A stretch of 64,000 bases of DNA, from assembly GCA_037576195.1 (NCBI GenBank), contig CM075102.1, positions 15,310,745 to 15,374,744 of the forward strand, read 5' to 3'. The notes beneath the pieces are model-generated. The model was not told the origin of the DNA and made no database searches. It saw nothing but the letters and a program-made list of their open reading frames with translations. Source of the stretch: Phytoseiulus persimilis (Eukaryota; Arthropoda; Arachnida; Mesostigmata; Phytoseiidae). The translations under genes were made by a program, and so were the position numbers. Below are positions 43,409 through 55,262 of this stretch, in pieces; position 1 is the first letter of the stretch, and every line of letters starts with the position of its first letter.

Positions 43409-43557
43409 GAACAGATAGAATGGACACCCGAGAGGCGGATGGCTATCAGCCGAGCAGGCTTGAAGTGCATCCGTGTTAGGCGACGACCTGCACGAGAATG
43501 TGAGCTCCTGAGACAAGGCTCGAAAGGAATCAGCGCTCAATATAATACCAAATAATC

Positions 43558-43908
43558 ATGATTCTCCTGCCTCGAACCGACGCGGCGATGGTGGCAAGTC
43601 AAGTTTTCCGGCGAACCTGGATAGACCTCGTCGGTACAGGCTCCGAGTGGTCCATTCTACGAGTCCAGGATGAGCGTTTTCGCGGTGTGCGATCAACTCG
43701 AACGAGTGATTTGAACGTTTCGGGAGAATTCGGCTCGCGCCATTTGGCGTTTGGGAGCCTCCTTCTACCGTCTGAACGTTGCTGCGCCTACAGCTGCAAA
43801 AGACGCCGCCGCTGCTACTACTGCTGCTGTAATCACCGTCGAGGAGAAGTACAGAGCAAACAAAAAATGCTCGTCCCTCAAGACAAGCACCACGCTGTGA
43901 GCAGTTAG
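43558..43908 (+). CDS. Unknown 116-aa frame with a Cys-rich segment
   Basis: An ATG at 43558 opens 116 codons. The first 76 give 32/18/20. Residues 82-95 read CCAYSCKRRRRCYYCCC from a GCT/CTG-type triplet run, so the cysteine cluster probably reflects the repeat rather than a fold. Confidence 0.2.
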   Translation: MILLPRTDAAMVASQVFRRTWIDLVGTGSEWSILRVQDERFRGVRSTRTSDLNVSGEFGSRHLAFGSLLLPSERCCAYSCKRRRRCYYCCCNHRRGEVQSKQKMLVPQDKHHAVSS

Positions 43909-44054
43909 CCGGACAAGCGGACAGACATCAACACCGCGTAGAATCATGACTCCTTCTCTTGCACTCTTTCCTGCTTCCGCGGGATGTTCTGCAAAAATGA
44001 ACGAGTTGCAACGGAGCACCGTCTAGAGGACGTTGCAGCTTCCATTACTGGTCT

Positions 44055-44070
44055 CGTGGAATATTCCACG
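44055..44070. other. 16-bp palindrome with heat-shock-element-like core
   Basis: Perfect dyad CGTGGAATATTCCACG, overlapping CCACGCGTGG at 44066-44075. The core GAAnnTTC is the dimer unit bound by heat-shock factors in animals, but a full element needs three units and only two are present. Confidence 0.6.
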
Positions 44071-44223
44071 CGTGGCTCCTGGAAACATTTTTCCGCGACT
44101 TTGAAGCGTTAGCCTTGACTAACTTGACTTTTACTCGACCGGCTCGCGATCCGTGTTTTTTCCTCGCAACTCCCTCCTCGGGATTTCGAACCTTTTCTCC
44201 GTAGATTGGCTCTGGCAAGTTGA

Positions 44224-44406
44224 ATGCTGTCTCCGAAATCGTCGACTGTTAAATTGCGTCAGCTGGCTCTGAAAGCGGGTGATGCCGCATTAAATTACAT
44301 CCCAGCAGAAGCTGACAAGCGAACTATCAGACAGACGAAGATTCGTACATATCTCCCTCTTCGCCTGCGTTCGTCGCTTGCCTTTTGCCCTCCAGACAGT
44401 CGCTGA
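44224..44406 (+). CDS. Unknown 60-aa frame
   Basis: ATG is at 44224 with 22/27/18. The first 45 residues have a balanced, helical look (KLRQLALKAGDAALNYIPAE). The end is Arg/Leu/Ser rich. Weak evidence only. Confidence 0.2.
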   Translation: MLSPKSSTVKLRQLALKAGDAALNYIPAEADKRTIRQTKIRTYLPLRLRSSLAFCPPDSR

Positions 44407-45054
44407 GACGGCGGGGGACGGGCAGCGACAGATAGGGAGTTTAATGGACGCAAAGTTCGGCGAGGGACGTGGAACGAGAGGGAAACGAGGCTTTCCGTCG
44501 TGTCGGCCGGGCGATGGATGTTAATTGGCGATAGAGTAAGTGAGGCTGTCCCTGTTGGCAGTTTGGATGGGAGATGCCCTTCGGCAAGCTTACCAGTCGG
44601 CAGATTGGCAAAGCAGAGCACATGATCGTGCCTGTCCGGGTGCTTGGAAAAACACGGATCGAACATGCTCTAATGGAGTAGGCCGGCTCACTCGCATTCT
44701 CGACGCCTGTCCGAAAGCTTGAACAACATCTGAACTGAAGCCACTGAACAGTTCGTGTGCTGCATCGCGATTCCGTCCGATTCGGAAAACCCCCATTGAC
44801 CCCCTCGTCCCTTGCCTCATCCCCACCTGCAGCCAATCGAAACCAAGCCTTCGATGGCGAACCAAGCCCCAAAGAAGTATTCAAAACCACGCGCGGGTAA
44901 GTGGATTATACGCGGACCGGATCAAAGGTGGACGTTGCCCACTTCGTGTGTTCAGAGCCCCGGATTCGTGAGAGGGCCCTCGAACACTGAGCTCCGCTGC
45001 AGTGCAGTTTACCGAACATGTTCCGAGCACGGCAGAGGGCGCGGGGGTCAGGTT

Positions 45055-45067
45055 GGGGGGGGGGGGG
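45055..45067. repeat. G13 homopolymer
   Basis: Thirteen G on the plus strand. Confidence 0.95.
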
Positions 45068-45336
45068 AAGAACACGGCGGAGCCATCAGGAAATTGCGTA
45101 CCGTAGTCGACGCAACTCCCGATCGCGGAATCAGGAGAACAAACTCATAGCCAAATGAACCAACAGTGGGGAAATATCCCGAAGCTAACTGCAGGTGATT
45201 CGAAGCGCTCGAAACACTGGGACGGCTGCTGGGATTCTCGAGCTTCTGATTCTTGTGATTTTCACTCATGGTGATGTGGATTGGTAGATGAACGCAGCCT
45301 GCTCTCGTGTGGTCTCGGAAGGCACCGCGTTGGGGA

Positions 45337-45555
45337 ATGATCGATAAAACTAGGAACGATGGCGGTGGTGTTTTTACCCCGGAGGTGATAATGGTCGCCA
45401 GCGGAGTTCTCTCGTTCCTGTTTTTCTGCAGCCTCTCCCGAAGTGGGCCCGTGAGGATGCGAAAACGGTCGGAAGCAGAAAATATCGACTGCCCGCCACG
45501 TGACTCAGCACGGAGCATATCGGGAACCGTCATTTCTAGCCTACAGGGTAGTTGA
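45337..45555 (+). CDS. Unknown 72-aa single-pass membrane protein candidate
   Basis: The frame gives 30/30/18 over 83 codons. From the ATG at 45337: a short polar N-terminus, a helix at residues 17-31 (VIMVASGVLSFLFFC), then a basic stop-transfer stretch (RMRKRSEAEN) and a Ser-rich tail. This topology is typical of a small type III membrane protein. The next plus ATG is 3 nt after its stop. Confidence 0.35.
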   Translation: MIDKTRNDGGGVFTPEVIMVASGVLSFLFFCSLSRSGPVRMRKRSEAENIDCPPRDSARSISGTVISSLQGS

Positions 45556-45557
45556 GT

Positions 45558-45905
45558 ATGTTGTTCGAAAATCTGTCTCCACGAACAATCGGTCCATCGG
45601 AGACATGGAAGCGGCGCAGTTTGTCGAGTACGGTTGACAGGAATAGGGGCACGGGGAGAGAAATGAGGTACTGCAACGCACTAGAGGCCCACGAACTAGC
45701 CCTCGAAGTTGGCAATCGCCCGAGAGACTGCGGGGGAGACTATGCAGGCACACGGAAGGGGGGAAGGAGCGCGCGGACGGAAAGGAAAGGGGCCGCGAGC
45801 ACGACCACCTTGTGTGTGATAGGAAGTTATTGTGAGTTCCGGCCTCGAGTCGGCTGGGCTCGCGTCGACCCGAATGGCTCGAGGGAACATCCGGAACATT
45901 TGTGA
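45558..45905 (+). CDS. Unknown 115-aa basic protein
   Basis: An ATG at 45558 with A at -3 opens 115 codons with 34/30/18 (65% purine at position 1). It is hydrophilic and Gly/Arg/Glu rich with scattered Cys. It sits directly after the membrane frame 45337-45555 in another phase. One gene with an unseen short intron, or an indel, could link them. The 177-codon minus frame over it is S/P/R rich. Confidence 0.4.
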   Translation: MLFENLSPRTIGPSETWKRRSLSSTVDRNRGTGREMRYCNALEAHELALEVGNRPRDCGGDYAGTRKGGRSARTERKGAASTTTLCVIGSYCEFRPRVGWARVDPNGSREHPEHL

Positions 45906-46367
45906 ACAAGGAGACACTCGCGCAATCTAGTCGTGTTAATAGAGGGCGAATTAATGTAAATTCAAGCTTCCTCTCCCTCTTCAAGAGTGGATGGATGCCG
46001 CGGCCGTCGCAGGGACACTGCGGGGACGGATACTGACGGGACGAGACACAAGTGTTGCACGCACTACGTGCCAATCAGCATGCCATTGTCGCGCTACCCT
46101 CGGGGACCTCGTCGGTCTTCATTGGCATCGCTCTGTTCATTCATTCGTTCCTGCGTCCATTCGGGGCTTCGTTCTACGCGCAGCAGCAATAGCAGTGCGA
46201 GTGGCGGCGTGCGAAACCTTGTCACAACGACGCACAGTCTCCCGGTTCTTTCGCGGTTTGCCTGCCTTGTCTCCACAACGAATGTCGACGACGACCACAG
46301 GGGCATCAGCAACAGCAACAACAATGGCGTAGTAGTCCGACATACACGGCTTTGCGTTAGCAGATGA

Positions 46368-48669
46368 ACGCATACTTCAAAGACGGAAACCGAGATTTGG
46401 TTCTATCGGGAGATGGGCGCCCTGCACGATTCGTTGGCCTACTGCCTACACTCGAAACTCAACTAGCAGCCTGTCGATGCGGGATCGGGATACCTCGTTG
46501 GCGCCGACCATTGTGGCAGAAATTTCTGAAACATAGAAACAACGAATGATGACTCGACGAAAAAGTCGTTCGTCTGAAATCGCTCCTGCTCCTGTTGGCG
46601 GTAGCGCCGGCAGAAGTCGGCTCGCTCTTCTGAATTTTTGACGGAGTCGAGTCAAGTCAAATCGCGCTGGTCCGGCGGCTGGACGACCGGGCCGGGTGAG
46701 TTGGGTCGAGTCGGGCTGAACATAAGAGCCACATCGCTCGTCGGATTCGTCCGAAGTGGATGATAGCGTGGCGGCGGTCATCTCGACTCAGCAGCAACGG
46801 CGGCAGATTCGTCGCCGTGGTGGTGGTGTCTCATAAAAAAAATTCTACAGCGACTCTCAGTCAGTGAGTTGCTCGTTCAAAAAAAGAAGAAGGAGGAGAG
46901 AAAAAAAAAGATGAACGAGGAGGAGAATTTAAAGAGAGTGGAAGTGCTCTGAAGTGACTCAAGATGGAAGATGCAGCTAGGGTTACTGCCAGGGTCGTCT
47001 TCTGCTCGGAACGATTTCTTCCCCCCTGTCGTCGTCGTTTCGCGCGACACTCTGACGTCCTTCTGAACTGCGGGTTGCTCCAAAAAAGAAGAGTGAATTC
47101 GTTCTGAATGACCAATTAGATGCTGGAAACGACAACAAGGATTGAATTTCTCTCTCCTCCCGCTGTGTCCCTCGGAATAGATGACCCCACTTGATGAACG
47201 AAATCTCGATTTTTCCTCCCGCGGGTTCTTGCTCTCCGAAATTCGACCCATGGCGAGCTCTGGTTGGCCTCGATTGACCGTTGAAGTCGTCTCGATGTAC
47301 GCTCTCCGAGCACAACTCCTTCTGAGCCGTGATCTCGAACGGGGGCAGCCGTTGTCTGCGAAACAGCTCGGAACGCGGGGCCATTAAATAGATCCGTACA
47401 TGTTATAATTACGTCCCATCGACGGACAGGAACGAGCGGGGTCGGTATTCAACGTGGCGGGCAGTCAGCCCCACCGTACGCTATTATGGCTACCGTGGCT
47501 TTGCCTCTGCCACCGGTTGTATTTTCTCTTTTTTTCGCTTCGTTTACTGATCAATAAATGACCGGCGACTCCCGCTGGGTTTGCCATAGAGACAGTCAAC
47601 TAGCTCTATGGACAGATGGATAGACGGAGCCATGAGCTACCGTCGAGCGGGACACTATTTCAAGGTCCCGTGTCGAAGACATATGGGCTTCCTTCATTTT
47701 TTTGGTCGTTGCCCGAATCCAGACCGCTTTCGGTTGGAAGTTTGCCAATGAAGCATCGACCAATCAAACTCCGATGCAGGCCCTATGATGGGAAGTCACA
47801 CCGAAGGAGAAATCGGGCAACCTGTTCCAATAGATTTCACGGGCCGAGGAGTCGGGTGGGCACTAAGAGTACAGTCGCGCTAATTTAGGGTGATGCTCAT
47901 TTATTTATACGCGGACGGGAGAATTTCATCCGAGGTATCCCTATCGACGAATTAATTGCTCGTTTATCGTGGAGATGACGACGACATCATCACTGGAAAC
48001 AGCAGCAGCGACAGCAAGAACTGAAGCTCCGGCGTTGTAAATTAGACTTGCGTCGCCCCCGGAGACAGAATACGTGAAGAAGCGACGTCAGCAAAAACTG
48101 TTCGACGTGAATTCCAGACTCCTGGGCTTGAAAGTGGCTCGTACAGCTCCATGAATTCACCCACCGTCGCAGTGTTTATGTTTTCATTGCTGCCATTGCT
48201 GTTGTTGTTTGTCAAGACGACGGAGGAAGGATGAAAGAAGAAGAACCTGCTGCCAGAAGCAAGCTCGCTGGATGGCCATAAAATTCGTGCGTGTACGCGC
48301 AAAGTAAGTTGAGCATCAGAGCGACCCGCTGATGGCGCGGACACTCGCCGCTGATGGTAAGTCGCTTGGCAAACGGGCGACTGCATGGAAGCTTCTGCTG
48401 GTTGGCAAAACAGGCGAGTTTGCCGTTCGGCAATTACATCCATCGGAGTGGGACAATCGTCTCACGCAGTCCGACCGGCGTCCCGACCGAGCGGCTCGCT
48501 GACCAACCGGGTAACGGCGGAAGAAAGACGACAACTAAGGTAACTGTGTTGTCCTCGATTCACAGTCGTCGACGTCGCTGCCGCCGGCTTCGTCGTTGAC
48601 AGATCGGGCTGGGCAACAAGGATTCACAGACAGCCAAACGAACTGACCAGAGAGCGGAAGACGACACCA
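46368..48669. other. Stretch with weak frames only
   Basis: Two overlapping plus frames start at 47608 and 47616. Minus frames at 46877-47384 are polypurine-driven. A small ATG exon (MARTLAAD) with a GTAAGT donor is possible at 48333-48357. Nothing firm. Confidence 0.35.
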
Positions 48670-49008
48670 ATGCCGAAGAGCAAAATAAGCAAAGCGGTTA
48701 AGTGCCCAAAATTCAAGTCAGCGGAACCAGTCGCGGCTAGAACAGTGAGAGGAAGAGAGGCTTCGTGGCCAACAGAAGTTCCATTCCGAGTGGCGGCGGA
48801 GTCGAGAATTCATTTCGGCGGCCGTGTTAATGTTGGACACATTAAGAAAAGAGAAGAAGCCGGGGAGGAGGAGGAGAAGCTAATTGTCTTTTCAAAAACT
48901 TCTGCTTCTGTGGTGCCCGCTACTGTTGCTGCGTCTGCTGGTGTTGTAACACCTCTAATGAGCAGCGATGGAAGACACTCGTCGCGTGATGAACTCGTGC
49001 GTTTTTAG
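48670..49008 (+). CDS. Unknown 112-aa basic-then-acidic protein
   Basis: ATG is at 48670 and first positions are 42/29/14, 71% purine, one of the strongest frames. The N-terminus is Lys-rich (PKSKISKAVKCPKFKSAEP), the middle holds IKKREEAGEEEEKL, and the tail is Val/Ala/Ser rich. It ends at TAG at 49006. There is no signal peptide or known domain. It looks like a complete small protein, perhaps nuclear. Confidence 0.5.
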   Translation: MPKSKISKAVKCPKFKSAEPVAARTVRGREASWPTEVPFRVAAESRIHFGGRVNVGHIKKREEAGEEEEKLIVFSKTSASVVPATVAASAGVVTPLMSSDGRHSSRDELVRF

Positions 49009-49288
49009 AAGACGACGCTCTGAGCGGTCGTCTCTGCGTTTTCTGTTTAATTCCTCTCCGTTTTCCCGAGTACAGGGCATCTGAAACAGAAACTGCGCAT
49101 AGTTCGAAGTATAGAAGTCAATGGCTATTACCGATCACAGATACGCGACAGCTGTAGCCCTGTTTCGAAGTAGGGCCTTGAACAAAGTGAAGACCTTCCG
49201 CCGCAGAAATAACTGCCGACCACACATGACACTGGAACGGTCGGCGTCTTTGTTCATTCTCTGTACACAAATCGTAATAAATTCGTGA

Positions 49289-49486
49289 TTACTCCTTCTT
49301 CTCTTTTAATACGACCGGATAACGATTCCTGAGAACCTCTAGTTCGGCAGGTGAGCAATCAGACAACCGAAACACAAAATCCTCGCAGCCTGGAAATCCA
49401 AACACTGTGTGCGTCAGATAAATGAGCTGTGGATCTGATTTAGAAAGTCTGTCATCAACGAAACGTGTGTTCGTTGGTTCGGTCAT
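49289..49486 (-). CDS. Unknown 65-aa 3' exon
   Basis: The frame ends in LKEKKE and TAA at 49289. The C-terminal 40 residues look globular (GCEDFVFRLSDCSPAELEVL), with about a third of codons starting in G. A TTTGGATTTCCAG acceptor inside it suggests the last exon may begin at the GCED motif. An ATG at 49486 exists but need not be used. Confidence 0.4.
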   Translation of the reverse strand: MTEPTNTRFVDDRLSKSDPQLIYLTHTVFGFPGCEDFVFRLSDCSPAELEVLRNRYPVVLKEKKE

Positions 49487-50432
49487 CCGTCGGGGTGGAG
49501 CAGGGGTGCAGCCCCGATCTCTGCTGCTGTTCGGAGGTTTGTGGCGAATTATTATTTCTCGTTGTCAACCCGCTCGCTACCGTGACCACTCGCCGAAGAG
49601 CAGTACGCACCATTGCTAAAGAGCCCACCCGGCCGTCCGTCAGTCGGAACGTTCGCACGGCGATTCGTCTGACAAACGGTATCGAACGGACGAGCTTGCC
49701 CACGGAGCTTTGACGTAGATTGACGGAGAGCTAAGAGGCAATTAACATTTCGTGGTTTACTAGCGCGGCTCGTTTGTTGCCGCCGTTTGGTCAGAAGTTG
49801 TTTCGCCCACGGTATTTTTTGCGAGCCGCGGTGGACCTCCGGCAGGTGTGTGTCCACGTGTTTGAATCTGTTGTATTCGAGCGCGAGCGCAGGATCGACG
49901 GGCAACAGGGTGGGCAGCCGGAGCATCTTTACGGAGACCAAACAGCAAACCAAAGCTAATTGCCGTTCGCCCGATGGTGCGCGCGGTCCGGTTGCGCACC
50001 TAGTTAACGATAGGTCAAGCTCAGCTCATGTGAATGGATCAGACGACGGGAACTCCGACGCGAACTCCTGAAGACAGCGCTGGGCGAAAAGAGGCATCGA
50101 GGTTCGTGCATGGGCCTTATAAGAGGGTGCGCGGCATTCGGCGTTGTTGCCAACAAAGCGGTCGTCGTCGACTCCTGCGATACCGCGAGCGCTCGGACTA
50201 CGCCTTCCTGCAGATGGCGGGTTTGTACGAAGACTCTTCTGCGCTATCAAATAAATCCGGTCCCCTGTTGAACATTCATCTGAACTTTGGGGCGCGCAAT
50301 GCCCCACTGGGGAGAGATTGCTGCTGCTGCCGTAACCGCCTGCAGTGCCGTTGTTGACGTTGTTGTTGTTGTCGCTGGTGGTATTTATTGCACAAACAGC
50401 GAGAGCCAACATCCACGAGAGCAGCCCTTAAC

Positions 50433-50605
50433 CTGAGCGAGAAAAAGATCGCGGCTATGACCAGGTAGATGACATAGCGCAAGGTGACACGGGTTTGCGA
50501 AGGTAAAAACATTGCGGCCATTAACGCGTACTTTGCGTGAACGCAAACCTCGTACGGGGCTCGCCGCGACGCATCACGGAGAGGGAGTTTGAAAAATGCT
50601 GTCAT
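50433..50605 (-). CDS. Candidate first exon of a type II membrane protein
   Basis: The ATG at 50605 has A at -3. About 40 residues precede a helix (YVIYLVIAAIFF), and the exon ends in CAG|GTTAAG, a good donor. A short cytoplasmic tail followed by an anchor is the layout of Golgi glycosyltransferases, but no catalytic exon was found. Confidence 0.25.
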
Positions 50606-51550
50606 TGTGGTTCTGTGTGAATGCACCATTGGAGTTGAAATGACGAAGTGTTGCGTTCAGAAGAGGCATACGTTGCAATCGTATGGGAAACCATCCATGC
50701 CGTGGGCTGAGCGAAACCCCCGAAGAATTCGACAGCCGTTTCAAACCACCGGCTCGACGAGAGTGAGCCCCTCAGAATACGTTCCCGATGGCACCTCGTC
50801 CGGCATTAGAAAACCTTGGAGCAATTCCCTGCGGTGAGCCCTGCTCGTGGGTTCGCGGGATCTGATGCTTGGCGCGAAAGTTTGAATTTCGACGAGAAAC
50901 TCGGGCTCAAGAGCCCGAAACATCCTCTAGATGAATGCATTTCTAGAATGGGAGCACGCTTGAGCTGACCTCACCTCACGCTTGTTATTGACTCAGTAGG
51001 TATGAGGTGAAGATTCCCAGCCATGGGACTGTTGCCAAGCGACCCGATTCGCTGTATTTGAATGAAATGAAAAACCCTTCTGGAATGGTCTTTTGTCCAT
51101 GGTCTTAACACGTTGTGAACAAGGAACGCTCCTCCGGAATCTCGGGCTCATGCTTGCGAGTTGCAGTTTTGATCCGAATATCAATTTTCGAGTCCGAGCT
51201 CATCGACTGATGCGACCTCTGTGTACTGATTTGAACAGAACGTCGCGATGCATGGTCAATGATAGTAATTGGATTCGCGAGAACCCGCTTTTTCCGGATT
51301 CTTCATTTCTGCTTCTTTTTCGGGGCCCTTCAAGTTCGTGAGAAAATCCAAATAGAGAAATTCCTCGAACGACTTTCATTCGATTCTTCGTCGCTGATGT
51401 TGTCATTTCGGCTCGAGGACGTCAACCGACTTCTCCGCGGTCGCTTTCGCTTTTAAAGCGTGTGACCGCGTCCTTCGAGTCTCCGAAGTTTCTGAAGTGT
51501 CTCCGAAGCAATCGAGTTTCGTCGGGGTTACAAATATAAGCAGCAAGGAG

Positions 51551-51560
51551 TATAAAAAGG
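51551..51560 (+). promoter_or_regulatory. TATAAAAAGG box candidate
   Basis: The best TATA match in the window. The downstream 1 kb has no strong plus frame except 52392-52598, so its target is unclear. Confidence 0.25.
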
Positions 51561-52391
51561 ATCAATGAGAACGTTTCGCCGGCGGCGGCGACCGTCTGAG
51601 GGTCGAGATGGGATGAAACGGCAGGGCTGAGGGTCGGTCGGGGGCATCTCTTTGTTCTCTTCTTACCATCCAGTCTTCTTACGTCGGACGAGCAGACAGC
51701 TCGTTGAGACGCATTGAGAATAGTAATATGATTTTAAAAACGCTTCCTCCGTCAAGGAAGCCACGCCTATCACTACAAGGACAGAGATGGCAGCGGCTGG
51801 AGTCTCGGTCTGAGTTGAATTCGTCTCCGACCTTTTCGTCGAGGACGTGATTTGGTCTCGGACTTTCCATCGGTGCATCTGTCGTTCCGCCCGACCGTCG
51901 TCGGTGGCTCGTAGAGGAGTCGATTCTTGATTTCGCTGTGCGATATACACCGCGTCGGGGTTGAGGAGGGCGAAGACCGCGAAACCGCTGCCGTCAAGCT
52001 GACAACGACGAAAACCTAGCCGCGGCCACCGCCTTCGTCGACGAGCTTGTTGAAATCGATTTTAATAAGTATGCAAATCTTGATCTCTACATGAACGCCT
52101 AGTCGCTGCGCTCGTCCGTCCGCTGCTAACTGACAAGGGGAGCACAGTCGCCACTATCGTTGCCGTCGATTCCACGAATCTTGAAGATACGCAGCCGCGC
52201 AAAAATTTCATTTGAAAATAGATCTCGCTGTGCTTGGATCCGGAGAGGTTTCCGGCAGCCTTTCTCAGAGGCTTCCGACCATACATTCGGCTCGGCAGAG
52301 GGCCTACGAGCAGGCGGGCGGGACACTAGCTAAGCTAGATTAGAAGATTAAGGATAGCTCCCCAAGGGAACTAAAGCTCCATAGCCTTAAT

Positions 52392-52598
52392 ATGACATCA
52401 CCAGCGGGGGCGGTAGCGGCAGCGACAGCGAGCAGGCAAGCTTGCCACTGTGAGTCTTTGTCGTTAAACGGCACTATTCGTTGCCACTGCGTAACATCTA
52501 TGTCTATGGTCACTTCCATACACCCTGCGGCCCCATCAGCGATCTTCTACGAGGGGCAAAAGGAGCAAATGCTGCCACAGCTCCTGCGAACCAAATAT
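52392..52598 (+). CDS. Candidate exon with donor, 69 codons
   Basis: The ATG has A at -3. The frame is Ala/Ser/Thr rich, then polar (FYEGQKEQMLPQLLRTKY), and ends at TAT|GTAAGC (donor at 52599). First positions are 28/26/23, weak. A minus frame covers part of it. Confidence 0.25.
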
Positions 52599-52739
52599 GT
52601 AAGCTAAGCTCTGGCTTACCCTCAATCACCCACTGCCGCTGAGTAACCGAACAAATTACACACAATAACCGACGAGAAGAAAGGGTCAGAACACTGAGGA
52701 TCTTGGATGAAAGGGAATAAAATACCGGAGCTCGGCCTA

Positions 52740-53046
52740 GGGCCCCAGGTCCGAGGAATCCTCCGGCTTCCGCGGTGAAGCCAGACGCGAGACTGGTGCT
52801 CGAGCGGATCGTCGGCCTGTACATGACCTGTGGGCTGTCGCATTCGCGAGAGCATCGTCGTCGAACCTGGATGTCATACTTCGGAGCCACCGCTTAAAAG
52901 TTCGGAACTCCGTCGTGTAGCGTAGACGTTGGAAAGTGACGCCGTTGACGGAGACTGCTAATAATCGGTTTTCTACGAGCGACAAAGTGTTGCGAACCAT
53001 GTGTCTCCAAACAAGCTGCACAGGGATGAAACCACGCTTTGCCTGC
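52740..53046 (-). CDS. Candidate exon after a CCCGCAG acceptor
   Basis: AATTCCCGCAG is followed by an open frame of about 100 codons (28/21/21). The first 60 residues look structured (VENRLLAVSVNGVTFQRLRY), and the remainder is S/R/P rich and may be intron after CACAG|GTCATG. Weak. Confidence 0.25.
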
Positions 53047-53220
53047 GGGAATTGCACCGTGTGGGCGGGCGAACGGGAGCGCGATTATTCCACATGTCAT
53101 CATTCATGCTGCGTGTCATCTCTGCTTTCCACGATGTCGATCCTGGCGATGATGTCCTCCCTGAGACCGGATCCACGGCGTTTTCAGTTTTGAAACGGCT
53201 CTCATGACTTCTAAGTCGAA

Positions 53221-53604
53221 TCAAGGATCATTCAACATGTACGACGCGGCATCGAGAGAACATCGGTGGTGATGATGTTTTTCTTCCATCGCTGGAGACG
53301 CCAGGCGATCGACAGCAAAACCAGTGACTCCCATGGCAATTTTGAGGTTTCGGTGCTCTTTCAGTCGGCCGTCGGCGACGAGAAATTCGTGGACGACGGG
53401 AGGAAGCCTGTGATCAGCTGGAAGAGCCGAAGATCCAGGCCGCCGATATGCTATGCAGACAGAATAGATTATCGCTGTCGTGTATTCGATGAATGACCGA
53501 AAATTCGGCCGAAAATCTGCTCCAGCCAGCCGGTCACTTGTTGGGTCGGCAGCCCGCAAAAAGATGGCGCGTAGTAATTTCAACTTTCCCGCTGCCGCTG
53601 CCAT
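53221..53604 (-). CDS. Unknown 127-aa protein with ideal start context
   Basis: The start GCCATGG at 53604 is an ideal match. The frame, with its upstream extension, gives 34/20/18. Residues 7-20 are basic and hydrophobic (KLKLLRAIFLRAAD), residues 35-50 hold FRSFIEYTTAIIYSVCIAY, and a His cluster lies near the end. It ends in MLNDP and TGA. Plus frames 53266-53496 (33/28/22) and 53493-53732 (a hydrophobic segment WLSILVLVFLSVPGASS) compete on the other strand. Confidence 0.4.
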   Translation of the reverse strand: MAAAAGKLKLLRAIFLRAADPTSDRLAGADFRPNFRSFIEYTTAIIYSVCIAYRRPGSSALPADHRLPPVVHEFLVADGRLKEHRNLKIAMGVTGFAVDRLASPAMEEKHHHHRCSLDAASYMLNDP

Positions 53605-55262
53605 GGCTGTCGATTTTGGTGTTGGTTTTCCTCTCGGTTCCCGGTGCTTCTTCTGTAACTGAAGGGCCGGCGAGAGAACATTCCGCCAGACGACAACGAA
53701 CAAGAAAAGCTGGCTTATCCATTCAGTTTTGAGGCGTGGAATTTCGCCTTTCAGAGAAGTTATTGGCCCAATGAATCAATCAATTAACCGACTCGGACAG
53801 CAGGAGCTTCTGTAGCTGAAATTATCCTCGCCATGACTAGCGATTACTACTCTCGAGAGAGATGATGACGGTGCGCGAACGAACGGAACGAAATCATTAC
53901 GGTGACGAACAGCCACACCGATGTGAGTATCCGCCGACGGGTGTTACTGCTGTTACATGATGAGCGGAGGAAAGGAAGGAATCCTTCTTTTGATTCCGAC
54001 TTTCCTACAAGAGCCGCGCCAGAAAGCGTTACACCCCGCAAGCAAACGAGCTCTGACGCTCACAGGGTTGGCCGGTGCCAATTACAACGGCAAAAAGCGT
54101 CGTCGGTATCTTCGTTCCCGTCGCATGAAGAGAAACAGAACAAAATAGCCGCCAACTCACCGTCGACACACCGCTCTGAATACGGGTCCTGGAAGGGTCC
54201 AAACGAACCATTCCTCGCATTTTCGGAAGTCGTGAAGCATTGAACTTTTGCTCTTAGTTCTGGTCATGATCGGTCGGTTGAATGGACGGTTTGGATTTGC
54301 GTGTCACCGGGGGGAACTAGTTGTCGCTGGCGTCCGTGGCGACTTCGAGTTCCTGCCGGACAGATTGTCGCCAAAGAGCGCGTCGTCGTTCTTCTGAGCT
54401 CTCGGTTGTTCCGTTGACTGGTTGACCAGTCGCTCCGCCGGATTGTCGATTCGTTTGTTCGTGCTCACTGACTGTCGTCATCATCGTTTTCACAGTCGTC
54501 GTCGTCTTCGTAGTTGAAGCCACGGTCGGCGAGGGTTCTGAAGACTCGTTATCGGTTCCTAGGATCGCTGCCATGGATTCGGACGGGAGGGATCTAGGCT
54601 CTGAGTAGAAACGTTTCTTATCTTTGATCGGGTGCCCCTGGTGTCTCTTCGTGATTTCAAAAATGAAGATCCACCTTTTTCCTTCCGTTGCTCACAATCG
54701 CCATGACACATCTGAGCATTCATTTCTGTTCCTTCCAGTCTCATGAATTGTTCTTCCATCATCTTCATTATTCATCCATCACCTCTTCTGTTCATTTTCG
54801 AATGTTTTCTCGTTTCGTTCCCTAACTGTCACATCGTTTAGGGTCTTCTCGCCTATTTCGGCCGATGGAGCCTAGATTTTCGGCCGGTTGCGAAGGTCAA
54901 TAAATTTTATCGGATCGAGAAGAAAGACGAATACATTTTTTGTTTACTCCTCATTTGAAGTTGAAGAGAGTTTCGGCGCGAAGAAGAAGAACCTCTCATA
55001 ACTTTTTGTTGTCTGTTCGCATTTTTCTTGCTTCGTTTTCTGTGATGATGATGGCGATGAAGAGTAGCGAGCGAGAATAGATGAAGAAGCAGAAAGATGA
55101 TGAGTTTGTTCGTCCGTCGGTCGGTCGCACGCCCGTTCAATCCGAGGAGTCGTTGAACAAGAAGAAAAAAAAACACCAATGAGCCGTTGCTGCCACTGCT
55201 GCTCGGTCCTGGACGTTTTTGAATAGAGTTCAAGCCAGCCACAAGCAACCAGCTAATTGTCC

